Shown piece by piece: positions 27,463-35,879 of a stretch of DNA of 47,428 bases (the stretch's first letter is position 1; every line of letters begins with the position of its first letter). The notes under the pieces are model-generated. The model made no database searches and was not told the origin of the DNA. It saw only the letters and a list, made by a program, of their open reading frames with translations. The position numbers and the translations under genes were made by a program. The DNA lies in contig CASICT010000016.1 in the NCBI GenBank assembly GCA_949373265.1, positions 1 through 47,428 of the forward strand, read 5' to 3'. Source of the DNA: Candidatus Poseidoniaceae archaeon. GTDB lineage: Archaea > Thermoplasmatota > Poseidoniia > Poseidoniales > Poseidoniaceae.

Positions 27463-27696
27463 TCAAATTTCGGCGCCAGCAAGAGTTTTTGAATCTGTAA
27501 CTCCAGGAACCTGACGAATAATATCAACTACGGTTTTTGCAATTATTCCTAGAGTCTCTGCCTCTAGCTTTACAATAATGTCATAATCTCCAAAAAGAAT
27601 GGTAGCATCTACTACATTCTCAATATCTTTGATCATTTGGAACGCCTCATATTCGTTCCCTGGTGAAACATTGACTAGAACATATCCAACGGCCAT
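27463..27696 (-). CDS. stand-alone Lrp/AsnC ligand-binding domain protein
   Basis: A 77-residue alpha/beta protein matching only the C-terminal RAM (regulation of amino acid metabolism) domain of Lrp/AsnC regulators. It reads AVGYVLVNVSPGNEYEAFQM, DATILFGDYDIIVKLEAE and IIRQVPGVTDSKTL, giving the ferredoxin-like beta-alpha-beta-beta-alpha-beta pattern with the GDYD turn. It has no helix-turn-helix, so it cannot bind DNA alone. Such single-domain proteins form oligomers and can modulate full-length Lrp regulators by mixed assembly. It lies 37 bases after the giant protein gene and immediately before the inverted repeat. Confidence 0.9.
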   Translation of the reverse strand: MAVGYVLVNVSPGNEYEAFQMIKDIENVVDATILFGDYDIIVKLEAETLGIIAKTVVDIIRQVPGVTDSKTLAGAEI

Positions 27697-27733
27697 GCTA
27701 AGTCCAAATGACCAAACATCATGAAGACTTTGC

Positions 27734-30700
27734 TTATCTTAGGTCTTCTATGCTAGCACGGTATTCTTCCCATTGCTCTTCTTCCCATTCTTCTGGTAAG
27801 GGTCCATCAATCCAATTCAAAAATTCCTCTAAACTCCATCCTTCTGGAATTCGTTCATCGCGTTCAGGTTCAGCCTGTTCTATGTGCCAAATTTCCACTT
27901 CTTCGCTATCCTTCCCTCGCGTGCGTGCGCGCACGATAACTAATGAGATGGCTAGAATCAGTAAGATTATCGAACCGAAAATAAACACGCCTTGCGACTC
28001 AGTAGTCTCTTTTAACTCGTCATCGATATCTTCACATTCTTCTAAACAATCCTCTGGTTGAGCGATTAGAACTATTGATGAATAGTTTACGAGATTACCA
28101 CTCCAATCAATACATGAGACTTCGAATGAAATGTTGCCGGAAATATCCGATGGGAGCAGCCAAGATGTGGTCCATATTCCAGTCCCCTCAAAGTCAGCAA
28201 CAGCACTACCTGCTCGTGAATTGATTATTATTCCACTTTGTGAGTAATTCACATCACAATTAGCATCAATTCCATCAGCGTCTTCCATTTCAACTAATAT
28301 TTCGAATAGAGAATAATGTGAGATGTTTGTAGGGTGGGACACCTCGATTACAGGTGGTGAATGCATGAATTCAAATTGTATGTAAGAGATTGAAACAATT
28401 TCATCAATATCCACAACTCTTACTCCCATGTTACCTTCACCCGCTACAAAGGATGAATCTAATTGAATTCGGTAATAGAATGATTCGCTTTGACCAGCAA
28501 TATCGATTCCACAAGGAGTTTGAGCTTGCTCTGGTGCCAAGACCGTCCAACCATCTTGTTCCAAGTTCACAGTAGCCTCTGACAATGGCCTCGATGAGCG
28601 AACTCTAACAGCAGCATCTGCTGTTTGACCAAACATCAATTCCTCAATTTCATTACCATCTTGACACATTGTAATCGAAAGTATTTCTGGCGGACTTAGA
28701 AGTATTGGCGTTTCTAAGTGTGAGGAATTACTAGCCCCATTAGCACCAGTGATTGCTACATCGATTACCAAATCACCATTTTCGATACTCTGTGACGTAT
28801 CGAGTGGAATAGTTGCAATTCCTGAATTAAAATTTAGAGGTATAGTGTATCCACTTTGGCCAGGCCACATAATCGTGATATCACCATAGGAATTTTCTAC
28901 AGAATCATCACTATCTGTGATTTCAATCCGTAAATTCTCACTCCCTCCAGCAAGCACATTCTCTACATAATTACCCTCATCGTCAATTATTGACATACTT
29001 ACGATAGGGGGTTGGTCTGCAATCTGGATAGTTCTTCGCGTCAAGAACTCTCCTTCTGATGTTCGAAGTTCTAGTGTAAATGAGTCTAATGTTGTAGCCG
29101 AAGCGATCGTGAATGATGCGATGTAACAATGTTGTTCAGGACTGCTTCCTGACCGGTGTGATAGTCCGTCAATTTGGCCTCTACTAGCGATGAATATTGG
29201 GAATTGGTTTTGTAGGTCATGGTCCGGGTCTAGTACACAGGCCTTCAATGTCAAAACATGTCCTCTTTTCACACCCATTACTGGGTAGGAAGTCAATACT
29301 GAGGCTCCACCCCAGTCAACATCATCTATGCCAGAAACATGAATTCCAAACCAAAAGGCCGGAGCATCTCTAATGATTGCGATCTCTAAAGAAGTATAAT
29401 TCGTACTAAGATTAGATTCATCACTAGCGATGACTGCCAAATCTAATGCTCCAAGCGGGACATCTGCTGGCAGGTTAATCGTCGTCCACCACAAAAGCCC
29501 ATCTTGGCTTCCCGTACTTTGCCAAAACCACTCAGTACTATTGTTTCCATAACTTATTCGCCAAGCAATATCAACTGAATATACCGAACTATCATCACTT
29601 GATTCAACACTACATACGAATCTGTCACCTCTACTGTATTGGCTAGAATCGCAGAATACATTCTCTATTACTGGTGCTGTATTGACCCAGAGAGTAGTAT
29701 CAAAGATATTGTTGTCTATATTTCTCTCAGGATGTAAGGGAGAGTTTGCTTCCCATCGTATGACGAGATTATTCCAACCTTCACGCGAACTGTTCAATTG
29801 TATGGTTATAATTTGACGACTACCATTTTGTGAACCGTCTGGAATTACTAATGATTGGTTTGCTAATTCGATACTGCCTAATTTGTCTAAGATTTTGATG
29901 TCACCCATCGCTTCTCCAGGGCCAATATTTTGAAGAGCTATTTCAACCTCAAAATATTTGTCGATAGAGACGTTATCTACAATTCTTACATCTAGTATCT
30001 CAATATCATGTACAATATCAGCATAAGGGCTCATTTTAGGGTCTCCAACGACTACGCCCATCCAACTAGTCATGGTATTTGCAGCAGCATAGGATTCAGC
30101 CAAATTAAACCCACTTGAATAAGAGGAAAGTAACACACTAGGGGATGATACAGCTGTAATATCTGGTTCATAGACATAACCTTTGATTCCACTTGCTCCA
30201 TCCTCAATGATGTCTGCAATAAGCGACTGGCCGTATGTCGTTCCCCAATTAAACGAACGAGCACTTGTGCTAACTGCAGTTTCCGCAATTGAACCATTGA
30301 CCCAGGCCATGTGTGGCCTAATCACTCGCAAAACAGTCGAATCTACGAATAAAGATCCATCTGTTGAGGTAGGCACAATATCTAATGAAATTCTGATTTT
30401 TATTTGTGTAGCATTGGGATGTGGTCTAAATCTCATTGTCGCTGAATTCCAATCTGTAGTGAAAGATTTGTCAGAAGATGTATTTGTTTGAATATCGGTG
30501 CCATTTGCATCGAGAGAAAATACGTCGATATTGTATTGTCCAAATACATCTCCTATTCTTTTACCATATCCATAAACTACCCATGGATGGTCTGTGAAAT
30601 TAGTGAGGATATCATGGGTTGTTTCGAGATAAGCGACATCTTGTCCATTTCCTGAATAGGCCGAACAGTTGTTGACAATGTCTCGGTTGAGTGTGGTTAC

Positions 30701-32854
30701 TGAACCATGACTCAATGCAGTATCCCAAATCATTAGATTGTCAATCATCCCTTCAAAGTACGAATTCCCTGCCCTATTAACTCCTAATTTGTATAAATCA
30801 AAATTGTTGATCGACCCATTTGGAAAAGCATTGATATTTACTAGCACACCATCCATGTACTGTCTGATTTCTCCAGCATCATATACGGTGACAAGATGAG
30901 TCCAATGTTGTGGGGTAACATCTCCGAACGTCATTGATTGGTTATTGTGCAACTTCCACTCATTACTCGAAATCATATGTTGAAACGATTGGTTTGAGGC
31001 TGCATTGTCATCTATTGCGAATGTTGCAGCATAATTTGTTTGATTAGAAATATTAGCCCAAACCCATTGACTAACAGTAAAGTTACCTAACCAATCATCA
31101 ACATTGACTTTGGCATAATCATCACTACCATCATACCACAAACAATTCCCATCAATACAACTTCTCCAGTTGGTTGAGTCCATGCCAAATAATGTGAAAT
31201 CAGTTCCATTCGATATACTATCATTGGTTTGATTTCCTGAGCCTTCTTCAAAACTCCAGTGATGGATTAGGTTGTCTGATTGCGGAGTATAACTTCCTGC
31301 TACGAAGAATGCTGAAGATGGAATTGTAGTCTTACTCACGTTTGGCCCATCCCAAGAGAACTTCAATCCATGTGGCCCTCCACCCTGGAAGAATTCTATT
31401 CTAAAGTCATGAAGACCAGCGGATAGATTCATGGTTGTCGAGATTTCTCTCATGCCATGCATTCCGTAATTCTGGATAGCGCTAATTCCATCTACCCACA
31501 ATTCAGAGCCATCGTCTGAATTGAGGTGGAATGTCCAGTTCCCTGCTTCTGGAATATCGACTAATCCACTGAAACGTGCTCCCCAATTATGCTTAAACCG
31601 ATCATCTAATCCGGAATATGGGTTACTTGATGAAGAGTATGCTAGGCTTGTTTCAATACGTATGTGGTCCGGTACTCTATCGATTAAATCAGGCATTGAA
31701 GCAGAGTTGAAACTAAGTCCTTCATTATCGAAATATTCGGCATAAATACCTTGTAATAAATCACCTGACTCTTGAGAACATTCAGATGAAATCTGAGCTT
31801 CTAGTGCCCCATTTCCACCTTGTTTAGTAGCGGTTTGATATTGCCAATTAAATTCATCACCAGCCGAGACAGAAGGCGATGATGCATTCCAGTACCTAGA
31901 ACCGCTAGACCAAGAAGAATCAGTGGTATCAAATCCGCCATTGGACAAGAAATTGTAATTCCAGTTCCCATCATTGCTACCCCAAGAAGCATAGCCCATC
32001 ACATTGGTTATATTTGTAATAAATTCAGTTTCTTCATCAAAGAATACTGGTAGATTCATCGTACCATTTAGAGTACTATTTGCGGCATAAAGGTCATCGT
32101 TCCAGAACTTGTAACCAGTATCATTCTTATTGGTTGCCAAATCTAGAACATGAGTACCCCTTGAGCCATACGAATTATTTGCTTTTTCGATTAATTGTAA
32201 AGCGGTTTCAACAGTATACCCTGTTAATCTTGTAACAAGGAAAAATCCATATTCATCACGTGTGAATTCCTTCATTTCCTTACCTGCCAATGGGCCATAT
32301 CCATGATTACTCCACCAATCGGCACCAATATCGGCATCATAACTACCGCCGGATAACGAAATTTCTTGGTCGAATGAAGCCTTATTATTACCACCATTTA
32401 TTCTCAAAGGCATTCCTTTACTTGTAACGAGATAATTGATATCATCTCCACTGTAATTAGACAACATTGCTCTAAATGGCTCTAAGAAATAAGTATTGAA
32501 TTGGTCTCTATTAATGGTCTCACCAGTAGGGTTTGATGAGTTATCGAAAATGAATACTCGATCTGATGAAATATTTCTTGCTGTAACGAATGCCCACCCA
32601 ATAGTGCGACTTGCTTCGGATTGATTGTTAATCAATACGGCAACATCACTGTAATCAATTGCAGTAGAGAGATTGAAACCACCCGGGATTGCAACAGAAT
32701 TGAAAGGAGTTTCATTCCAGATATTACTGGCTACGCTAAATCCTTGGAAAAGAGAGTCTTCCATTTCCCTATTCTCAATCTCTGGATTTGGAATTTGAAT
32801 ACTCCCCAGTAGGAAAAGCGCGACCAAAATCAACGCTCTTCTATCGGAGCCCAT
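27734..32854 (-). CDS. giant surface protein: TIGR03790-like domain interrupted by PA14 and LamG modules, C-terminal membrane anchor
   Basis: The 1706-residue protein starts MGSDRRALILVALFLLGSIQ, a signal peptide; the frame's first start at 32887 adds 11 residues that spoil it. The first part (32650-31990) reads like the N-terminal half of TIGR03790 proteins: RTIGWAFVTARNISSDRVF, INYLVTSKGMPLRING, YASWGSNDGNW. A PA14 module follows (GIYAEYFDNEG to GLKFSWDGPN, about 31730-31340). Next is a LamG/concanavalin module (LIHHWSFEEGSGN to YFEGMIDNLMIWD, about 31265-30720). The sense then returns to TIGR03790-like sequence (DGASGIKGYVYEPD, MGVVVGDPKMSPY, about 30300-30030). CARDB-like and Ig-like beta domains, one membrane helix (GSIILLILAISLVIV) and an acidic Trp-rich cytoplasmic tail (PEEWEEEQWEEY) complete it. 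Adhesion or polymer processing is plausible but unproven. Confidence 0.85.
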   Translation of the reverse strand: MGSDRRALILVALFLLGSIQIPNPEIENREMEDSLFQGFSVASNIWNETPFNSVAIPGGFNLSTAIDYSDVAVLINNQSEASRTIGWAFVTARNISSDRVFIFDNSSNPTGETINRDQFNTYFLEPFRAMLSNYSGDDINYLVTSKGMPLRINGGNNKASFDQEISLSGGSYDADIGADWWSNHGYGPLAGKEMKEFTRDEYGFFLVTRLTGYTVETALQLIEKANNSYGSRGTHVLDLATNKNDTGYKFWNDDLYAANSTLNGTMNLPVFFDEETEFITNITNVMGYASWGSNDGNWNYNFLSNGGFDTTDSSWSSGSRYWNASSPSVSAGDEFNWQYQTATKQGGNGALEAQISSECSQESGDLLQGIYAEYFDNEGLSFNSASMPDLIDRVPDHIRIETSLAYSSSSNPYSGLDDRFKHNWGARFSGLVDIPEAGNWTFHLNSDDGSELWVDGISAIQNYGMHGMREISTTMNLSAGLHDFRIEFFQGGGPHGLKFSWDGPNVSKTTIPSSAFFVAGSYTPQSDNLIHHWSFEEGSGNQTNDSISNGTDFTLFGMDSTNWRSCIDGNCLWYDGSDDYAKVNVDDWLGNFTVSQWVWANISNQTNYAATFAIDDNAASNQSFQHMISSNEWKLHNNQSMTFGDVTPQHWTHLVTVYDAGEIRQYMDGVLVNINAFPNGSINNFDLYKLGVNRAGNSYFEGMIDNLMIWDTALSHGSVTTLNRDIVNNCSAYSGNGQDVAYLETTHDILTNFTDHPWVVYGYGKRIGDVFGQYNIDVFSLDANGTDIQTNTSSDKSFTTDWNSATMRFRPHPNATQIKIRISLDIVPTSTDGSLFVDSTVLRVIRPHMAWVNGSIAETAVSTSARSFNWGTTYGQSLIADIIEDGASGIKGYVYEPDITAVSSPSVLLSSYSSGFNLAESYAAANTMTSWMGVVVGDPKMSPYADIVHDIEILDVRIVDNVSIDKYFEVEIALQNIGPGEAMGDIKILDKLGSIELANQSLVIPDGSQNGSRQIITIQLNSSREGWNNLVIRWEANSPLHPERNIDNNIFDTTLWVNTAPVIENVFCDSSQYSRGDRFVCSVESSDDSSVYSVDIAWRISYGNNSTEWFWQSTGSQDGLLWWTTINLPADVPLGALDLAVIASDESNLSTNYTSLEIAIIRDAPAFWFGIHVSGIDDVDWGGASVLTSYPVMGVKRGHVLTLKACVLDPDHDLQNQFPIFIASRGQIDGLSHRSGSSPEQHCYIASFTIASATTLDSFTLELRTSEGEFLTRRTIQIADQPPIVSMSIIDDEGNYVENVLAGGSENLRIEITDSDDSVENSYGDITIMWPGQSGYTIPLNFNSGIATIPLDTSQSIENGDLVIDVAITGANGASNSSHLETPILLSPPEILSITMCQDGNEIEELMFGQTADAAVRVRSSRPLSEATVNLEQDGWTVLAPEQAQTPCGIDIAGQSESFYYRIQLDSSFVAGEGNMGVRVVDIDEIVSISYIQFEFMHSPPVIEVSHPTNISHYSLFEILVEMEDADGIDANCDVNYSQSGIIINSRAGSAVADFEGTGIWTTSWLLPSDISGNISFEVSCIDWSGNLVNYSSIVLIAQPEDCLEECEDIDDELKETTESQGVFIFGSIILLILAISLVIVRARTRGKDSEEVEIWHIEQAEPERDERIPEGWSLEEFLNWIDGPLPEEWEEEQWEEYRASIEDLR

Positions 32855-32973
32855 AAGTTGTTGCGCGAGATTATCACACAAAGTCACTTCGATGCATTGT
32901 CTTGACTAAAAAATAGGTTTTTCCACCGTTTTCGACAATGTGTATATGAAGGTCGGGCCCCCCTTCCCGTAAT

Positions 32974-33600
32974 ATGGTCGAATTGTATATGGCGCGAACC
33001 TGTCGCTGGGGAGTACTTCGAGTGATTGGTGGCGACCTCCATTTACAAGAGGGTGATGTGCTAATCACACCAGCCAACAATCGTCTTTCAGGCCGTGAGG
33101 GAATAGATGCTCTGATTCATAACGCTGCAGGTGAAGAGTTACGAGAGTTTTGTCGTGAAATAAGTGTCGAGCAACGAAAATCAAATCTTCCTCCTTGCCC
33201 AGTAACAAACAATGTTGTATCCAAGCCTTACAACTTGAAAGAACGTTTCAAACACATTATACATGTTGTTAGCCCAGATTGTCGCAGACCTAATCAAGAC
33301 GAATCTCGAAGAGATTTGTTGCCTGAAACTTACAAGAATCTATTTCTTACTATCAAGGGTATGAAGAAAGTAAAGAAAATTGTAGCACCTCCACTATCTA
33401 TGGGTATTTTTGCATATCCACATCGCGAGGGAGCAAGGCTAACTCTAGAATGTCTTCTAGGAGTCTTAGACGGGGAAGAAGACCCTGGAATAACCGAATA
33501 CAATTTGATTGTCAAAGAAAGGAATTTCATCAACAACATGAGAACCGTTTACAGAGAGTCTGAAGATCAACTCCCTGGTACAGACATTACAATGGTTTGA
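32974..33600 (+). CDS. macro-domain protein
   Basis: This 208-residue protein is almost entirely a macro (ADP-ribose-binding) domain. It has VIGGDLHLQEGDVLITPANN near residues 17-36, where the G.....DAIVNPANN pattern binds the adenine and distal ribose. GREGIDALIHNAAGEELREF follows, then FKHIIHVVSPD, and the phosphate-loop region PPLSMGIFAYPHREGARLTL near 140-160. Members bind or hydrolyse ADP-ribose, O-acetyl-ADP-ribose or related nucleotides. An ATG at 32989 (MARTCRWGV) could be the true start. The gene is divergent from the giant surface protein. Ten bases separate it from the diadenylate cyclase gene, whose ribosome-binding site (GAGGTG) overlaps the stop, so the two are likely co-translated. 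Confidence 0.85.
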   Translation: MVELYMARTCRWGVLRVIGGDLHLQEGDVLITPANNRLSGREGIDALIHNAAGEELREFCREISVEQRKSNLPPCPVTNNVVSKPYNLKERFKHIIHVVSPDCRRPNQDESRRDLLPETYKNLFLTIKGMKKVKKIVAPPLSMGIFAYPHREGARLTLECLLGVLDGEEDPGITEYNLIVKERNFINNMRTVYRESEDQLPGTDITMV

Positions 33601-33610
33601 GGTGTGATTA

Positions 33611-34459
33611 ATGGTCGACCTGCCAAATTTGGTGGCTTCGGCTATTGAGAATGAACGCTCTGGTTTTTCAGTTGCGGTTTTACTTTCTAACAATTCGAGA
33701 ACTGTAGGCAAAGTCAGAGAGGTACTCCCTCCAAAACTCCGACTTATTACACTAACATCATCTGCCAAAGTTTCTGAGAAACTTAAGGAATCGGGATTAG
33801 AAGTTGTAATTCTAGATGATTCTCTATCAGCCCAAGGGCTCTCGGTATTGAATAATTTACACGACATTGTCCTACAAGGTTTAGGCGAGGGGAGATTCAA
33901 ATCCAATGATAGGATTCTTGCAATACTCGGTGAACCGATGAATGGAGTTATTGTAATCGAAGCAAATAATTTGGCCTCAAACCGTCTTGCAATATTGGCA
34001 CAAGAACACGATATCGATATTGGAATTCTAGCGAATCTGATGCAATTAGCACGTCATATAGGAAGTAGAGGGCGAGAAGGTCATGCTGTTGGGGCGTTGT
34101 TTGCTATAGGATCTGTGCCAAAATTAAGACGCTATTCAACCGCTTTAGTACTGAACCCGTTCAAAGGACACTCCGATTCTAAAAAGAGTGTTTCAGATTC
34201 AAACAATCATGAAACATTAGCCGAATTTGCTTGGTTGGATGGTGCAATTCTGTTTAATGGAAAGGGCATTGCTAGTGATGCTGGAAGATATGTACAGGTT
34301 CCATCTGGTATTAGTTCTAAACCGGGAGAAGGAGGTCGACATCTTGCAGCTCGTTCGATTAGCCACTTGGCTGATGCTGTTTCGATATGCGTTTCATCGA
34401 GTGGAGTTATCACTCTGTATTCTAAAGGTAAAGAGAGATACCGCGTCAGGCTCTCTTGA
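33611..34459 (+). CDS. dacZ: diadenylate cyclase, archaeal DacZ type
   Basis: It makes the second messenger cyclic di-AMP from two ATP, linked in archaea to osmotic and potassium control. The 282-residue protein has an N-terminal alpha/beta domain with repeated hydrophobic strands (VVILDDSL, GVIVIEANN), then the DisA_N/DAC domain: REGHAVGALFAIG (155-167), the catalytic DGA at 210-212 within WLDGAILFNGKG, and GEGGRHLAARSISHLADAV (239-257), corresponding to the GxRHRAA motif of DAC enzymes. No helix-hairpin-helix or membrane segment is present, unlike bacterial DisA or CdaA. It follows the macro-domain gene in a probable operon. Its 3' end overlaps the convergent RNase H-fold gene by 14 bases. 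Confidence 0.92.
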   Translation: MVDLPNLVASAIENERSGFSVAVLLSNNSRTVGKVREVLPPKLRLITLTSSAKVSEKLKESGLEVVILDDSLSAQGLSVLNNLHDIVLQGLGEGRFKSNDRILAILGEPMNGVIVIEANNLASNRLAILAQEHDIDIGILANLMQLARHIGSRGREGHAVGALFAIGSVPKLRRYSTALVLNPFKGHSDSKKSVSDSNNHETLAEFAWLDGAILFNGKGIASDAGRYVQVPSGISSKPGEGGRHLAARSISHLADAVSICVSSSGVITLYSKGKERYRVRLS

Positions 34460-35162
34460 TTGCTTCATCCATTGTAATTTCGCCACAAGCAACTAATCTT
34501 GCCAACTCAGTTGAGATAGTCAAGTAACCAGTACTTTGTATTCTTGATTGACGTTGGATTTCTTTCAAATCACCATCTGTGGGCTCAATTTCCCTGATGT
34601 CATAGATTCTGATTCCACCCAACAATGCTATACGAGTTGCTGCATGAATATGTGCCTTAGAACGGGACCCTTGGCTTGTACGATGTTCAGATACTTGTAA
34701 AGTTTCGATTCCATTTAGCAATAATTTATTGATGATTCGGTCTCTAATTAATGGGGCGCCGTCTCCTACTTTAACGCACATCCTTCGATGAGGTACTGCA
34801 GATGAGAGGCCGATAATGTGTGCAGAAATCATATCAATACTCTCTAATTGTGCACTACCCACAATCATACCATCAGCCAGCCATGCTAGACCTGGTCGTG
34901 GGCCGGGGTCTATTCCAAAAACCAATTGTACTGCATTATCAAAACCACGGGATGCCTGAATCGCTCTTTCCACTGCAATCTCAATATTCTCTTCCGTAGC
35001 AGGAATATCTCCATCTTTTACCTCTTCAGGAGATGTGAGTAGAACATCTTCCCATTGGTCATCGAGGTGAAGCAAGACAAAATTACATTCTCGGCGTTTC
35101 AATTCTCGCATCAAATGGAAAGAAAGGCGGAAATCCGCAGTTCTAACGGCTATTCGGCGCAC
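34446..35162 (-). CDS. predicted RNase H-fold (RuvC-like) protein
   Basis: A 238-residue protein whose centre, VFGIDPGPRPGLAWLADG (about residues 81-98), matches the first strand and D.G turn of RuvC/YqgF-type RNase H-fold proteins. Later strands fit the fold: RRMCVKVGDGAP, IETLQVSEHRTS. A helix KAHIHAATRIALLGGIR (about 169-185) lies where RuvC has its last catalytic aspartate (HAADA...), here Thr, so activity may be altered or lost. The first 75 residues form a separate alpha/beta domain. It is divergent from the Hjc gene 73 bases away, which hints at a role in recombination or repair. The fold assignment is mine by motif and needs a profile search. Confidence 0.6.
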   Translation of the reverse strand: MRRIAVRTADFRLSFHLMRELKRRECNFVLLHLDDQWEDVLLTSPEEVKDGDIPATEENIEIAVERAIQASRGFDNAVQLVFGIDPGPRPGLAWLADGMIVGSAQLESIDMISAHIIGLSSAVPHRRMCVKVGDGAPLIRDRIINKLLLNGIETLQVSEHRTSQGSRSKAHIHAATRIALLGGIRIYDIREIEPTDGDLKEIQRQSRIQSTGYLTISTELARLVACGEITMDEAIKRA

Positions 35163-35235
35163 ATACCTTCCTAACCGTAATCACGCTTCAATGTGACGCG
35201 TAAACATAGATATCATCAAAAGCACTTGACAACCA

Positions 35236-35879
35236 TTGTATAATGTGTCAAGCCAATATGAAAGAGAACTTCGTGCTGTACTTGCGGGCATTCCGAAAGG
35301 AGTAGATGCGGTGACAAGGTCTTGCGACCCTATCGCAAAAGCTAGTGCAAGACAAGTTATTGACAGGCCGTTTTTGGTAGTAAGGGCCGCTGGTTCAGGG
35401 ATGGAGGGCAGTGGAGATTTGTTGGCACTTCGAGGCGACATATGTTTCCCGATCGAAGTAAAGTCATCAAAGAAAGCCAAAACTGTACCTCTCAGGACGC
35501 ACATGGGACCCAATACCAATCGATGATTTACGAAGGAAAGAGATGTGAGTTAATGCCATCTATATGCCTACAGGTTGAAGGGTGTAAGAGGAGACTCATG
35601 GCGCATATTCCGCGTAGAGGTCGGCCGGCTAAGTGGGCGATTAGGAATACTAGACAAGGCGAATACCCGAACTACCGCTAACCCGTAATGGCAAGCCAGT
35701 TCCTAGATTGGGAACAAGGTATGCCTCTGCACCGATTTATCTCATTGGTCTGTAGGAAATCGACAACACCAACTCTGGAATCCTTAGATAAGCGAATCAA
35801 AAGAGATCGATCTCAGAAAAGAAGAGACCGTAACGATGCATCATCGCAAATGCGAATCACAGATATGGTGCCCCGATAA
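35236..35879 (+). CDS. hjc: Hjc-type Holliday junction resolvase, frameshifted, with C-terminal extension
   Basis: The first frame reads YERELRAVLAG..., then FLVVRAAGSGMEGSGDLLALRG and CFPIEVKSSKKAK. This is the archaeal Hjc nuclease core with its catalytic E, D and E.K residues, preceded by an insertion of about 25 residues relative to typical Hjc. After about 35500 the sense moves to another frame (QYQSMIYEGKRCELMP). Near 35554 it returns to the first (LYAYRLKGVRGDSWRIFRVE). Near 35663 it changes again (IPELPLTRNGKPV), and near 35697 once more (LDWEQGMPLHRFISLVC). It stops at 35879. The rebuilt protein is about 214 residues; the basic tail (KRIKRDRSQKRRDR) is extra. Four indels in 640 bases point to sequence error. 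Its end overlaps the convergent protease gene. Confidence 0.82.

Noticed and set aside
32940..32973. GC run with partial symmetry (GAAGG...CCTTC) between the giant protein gene and the macro gene
   Set aside because: Only five pairs with a wide loop and no clear relation to either start; too weak to list as an element.
35181..35519. 112-codon minus-strand frame opposite hjc
   Set aside because: The plus strand carries clear Hjc motifs over the same interval; the minus frame shows none.
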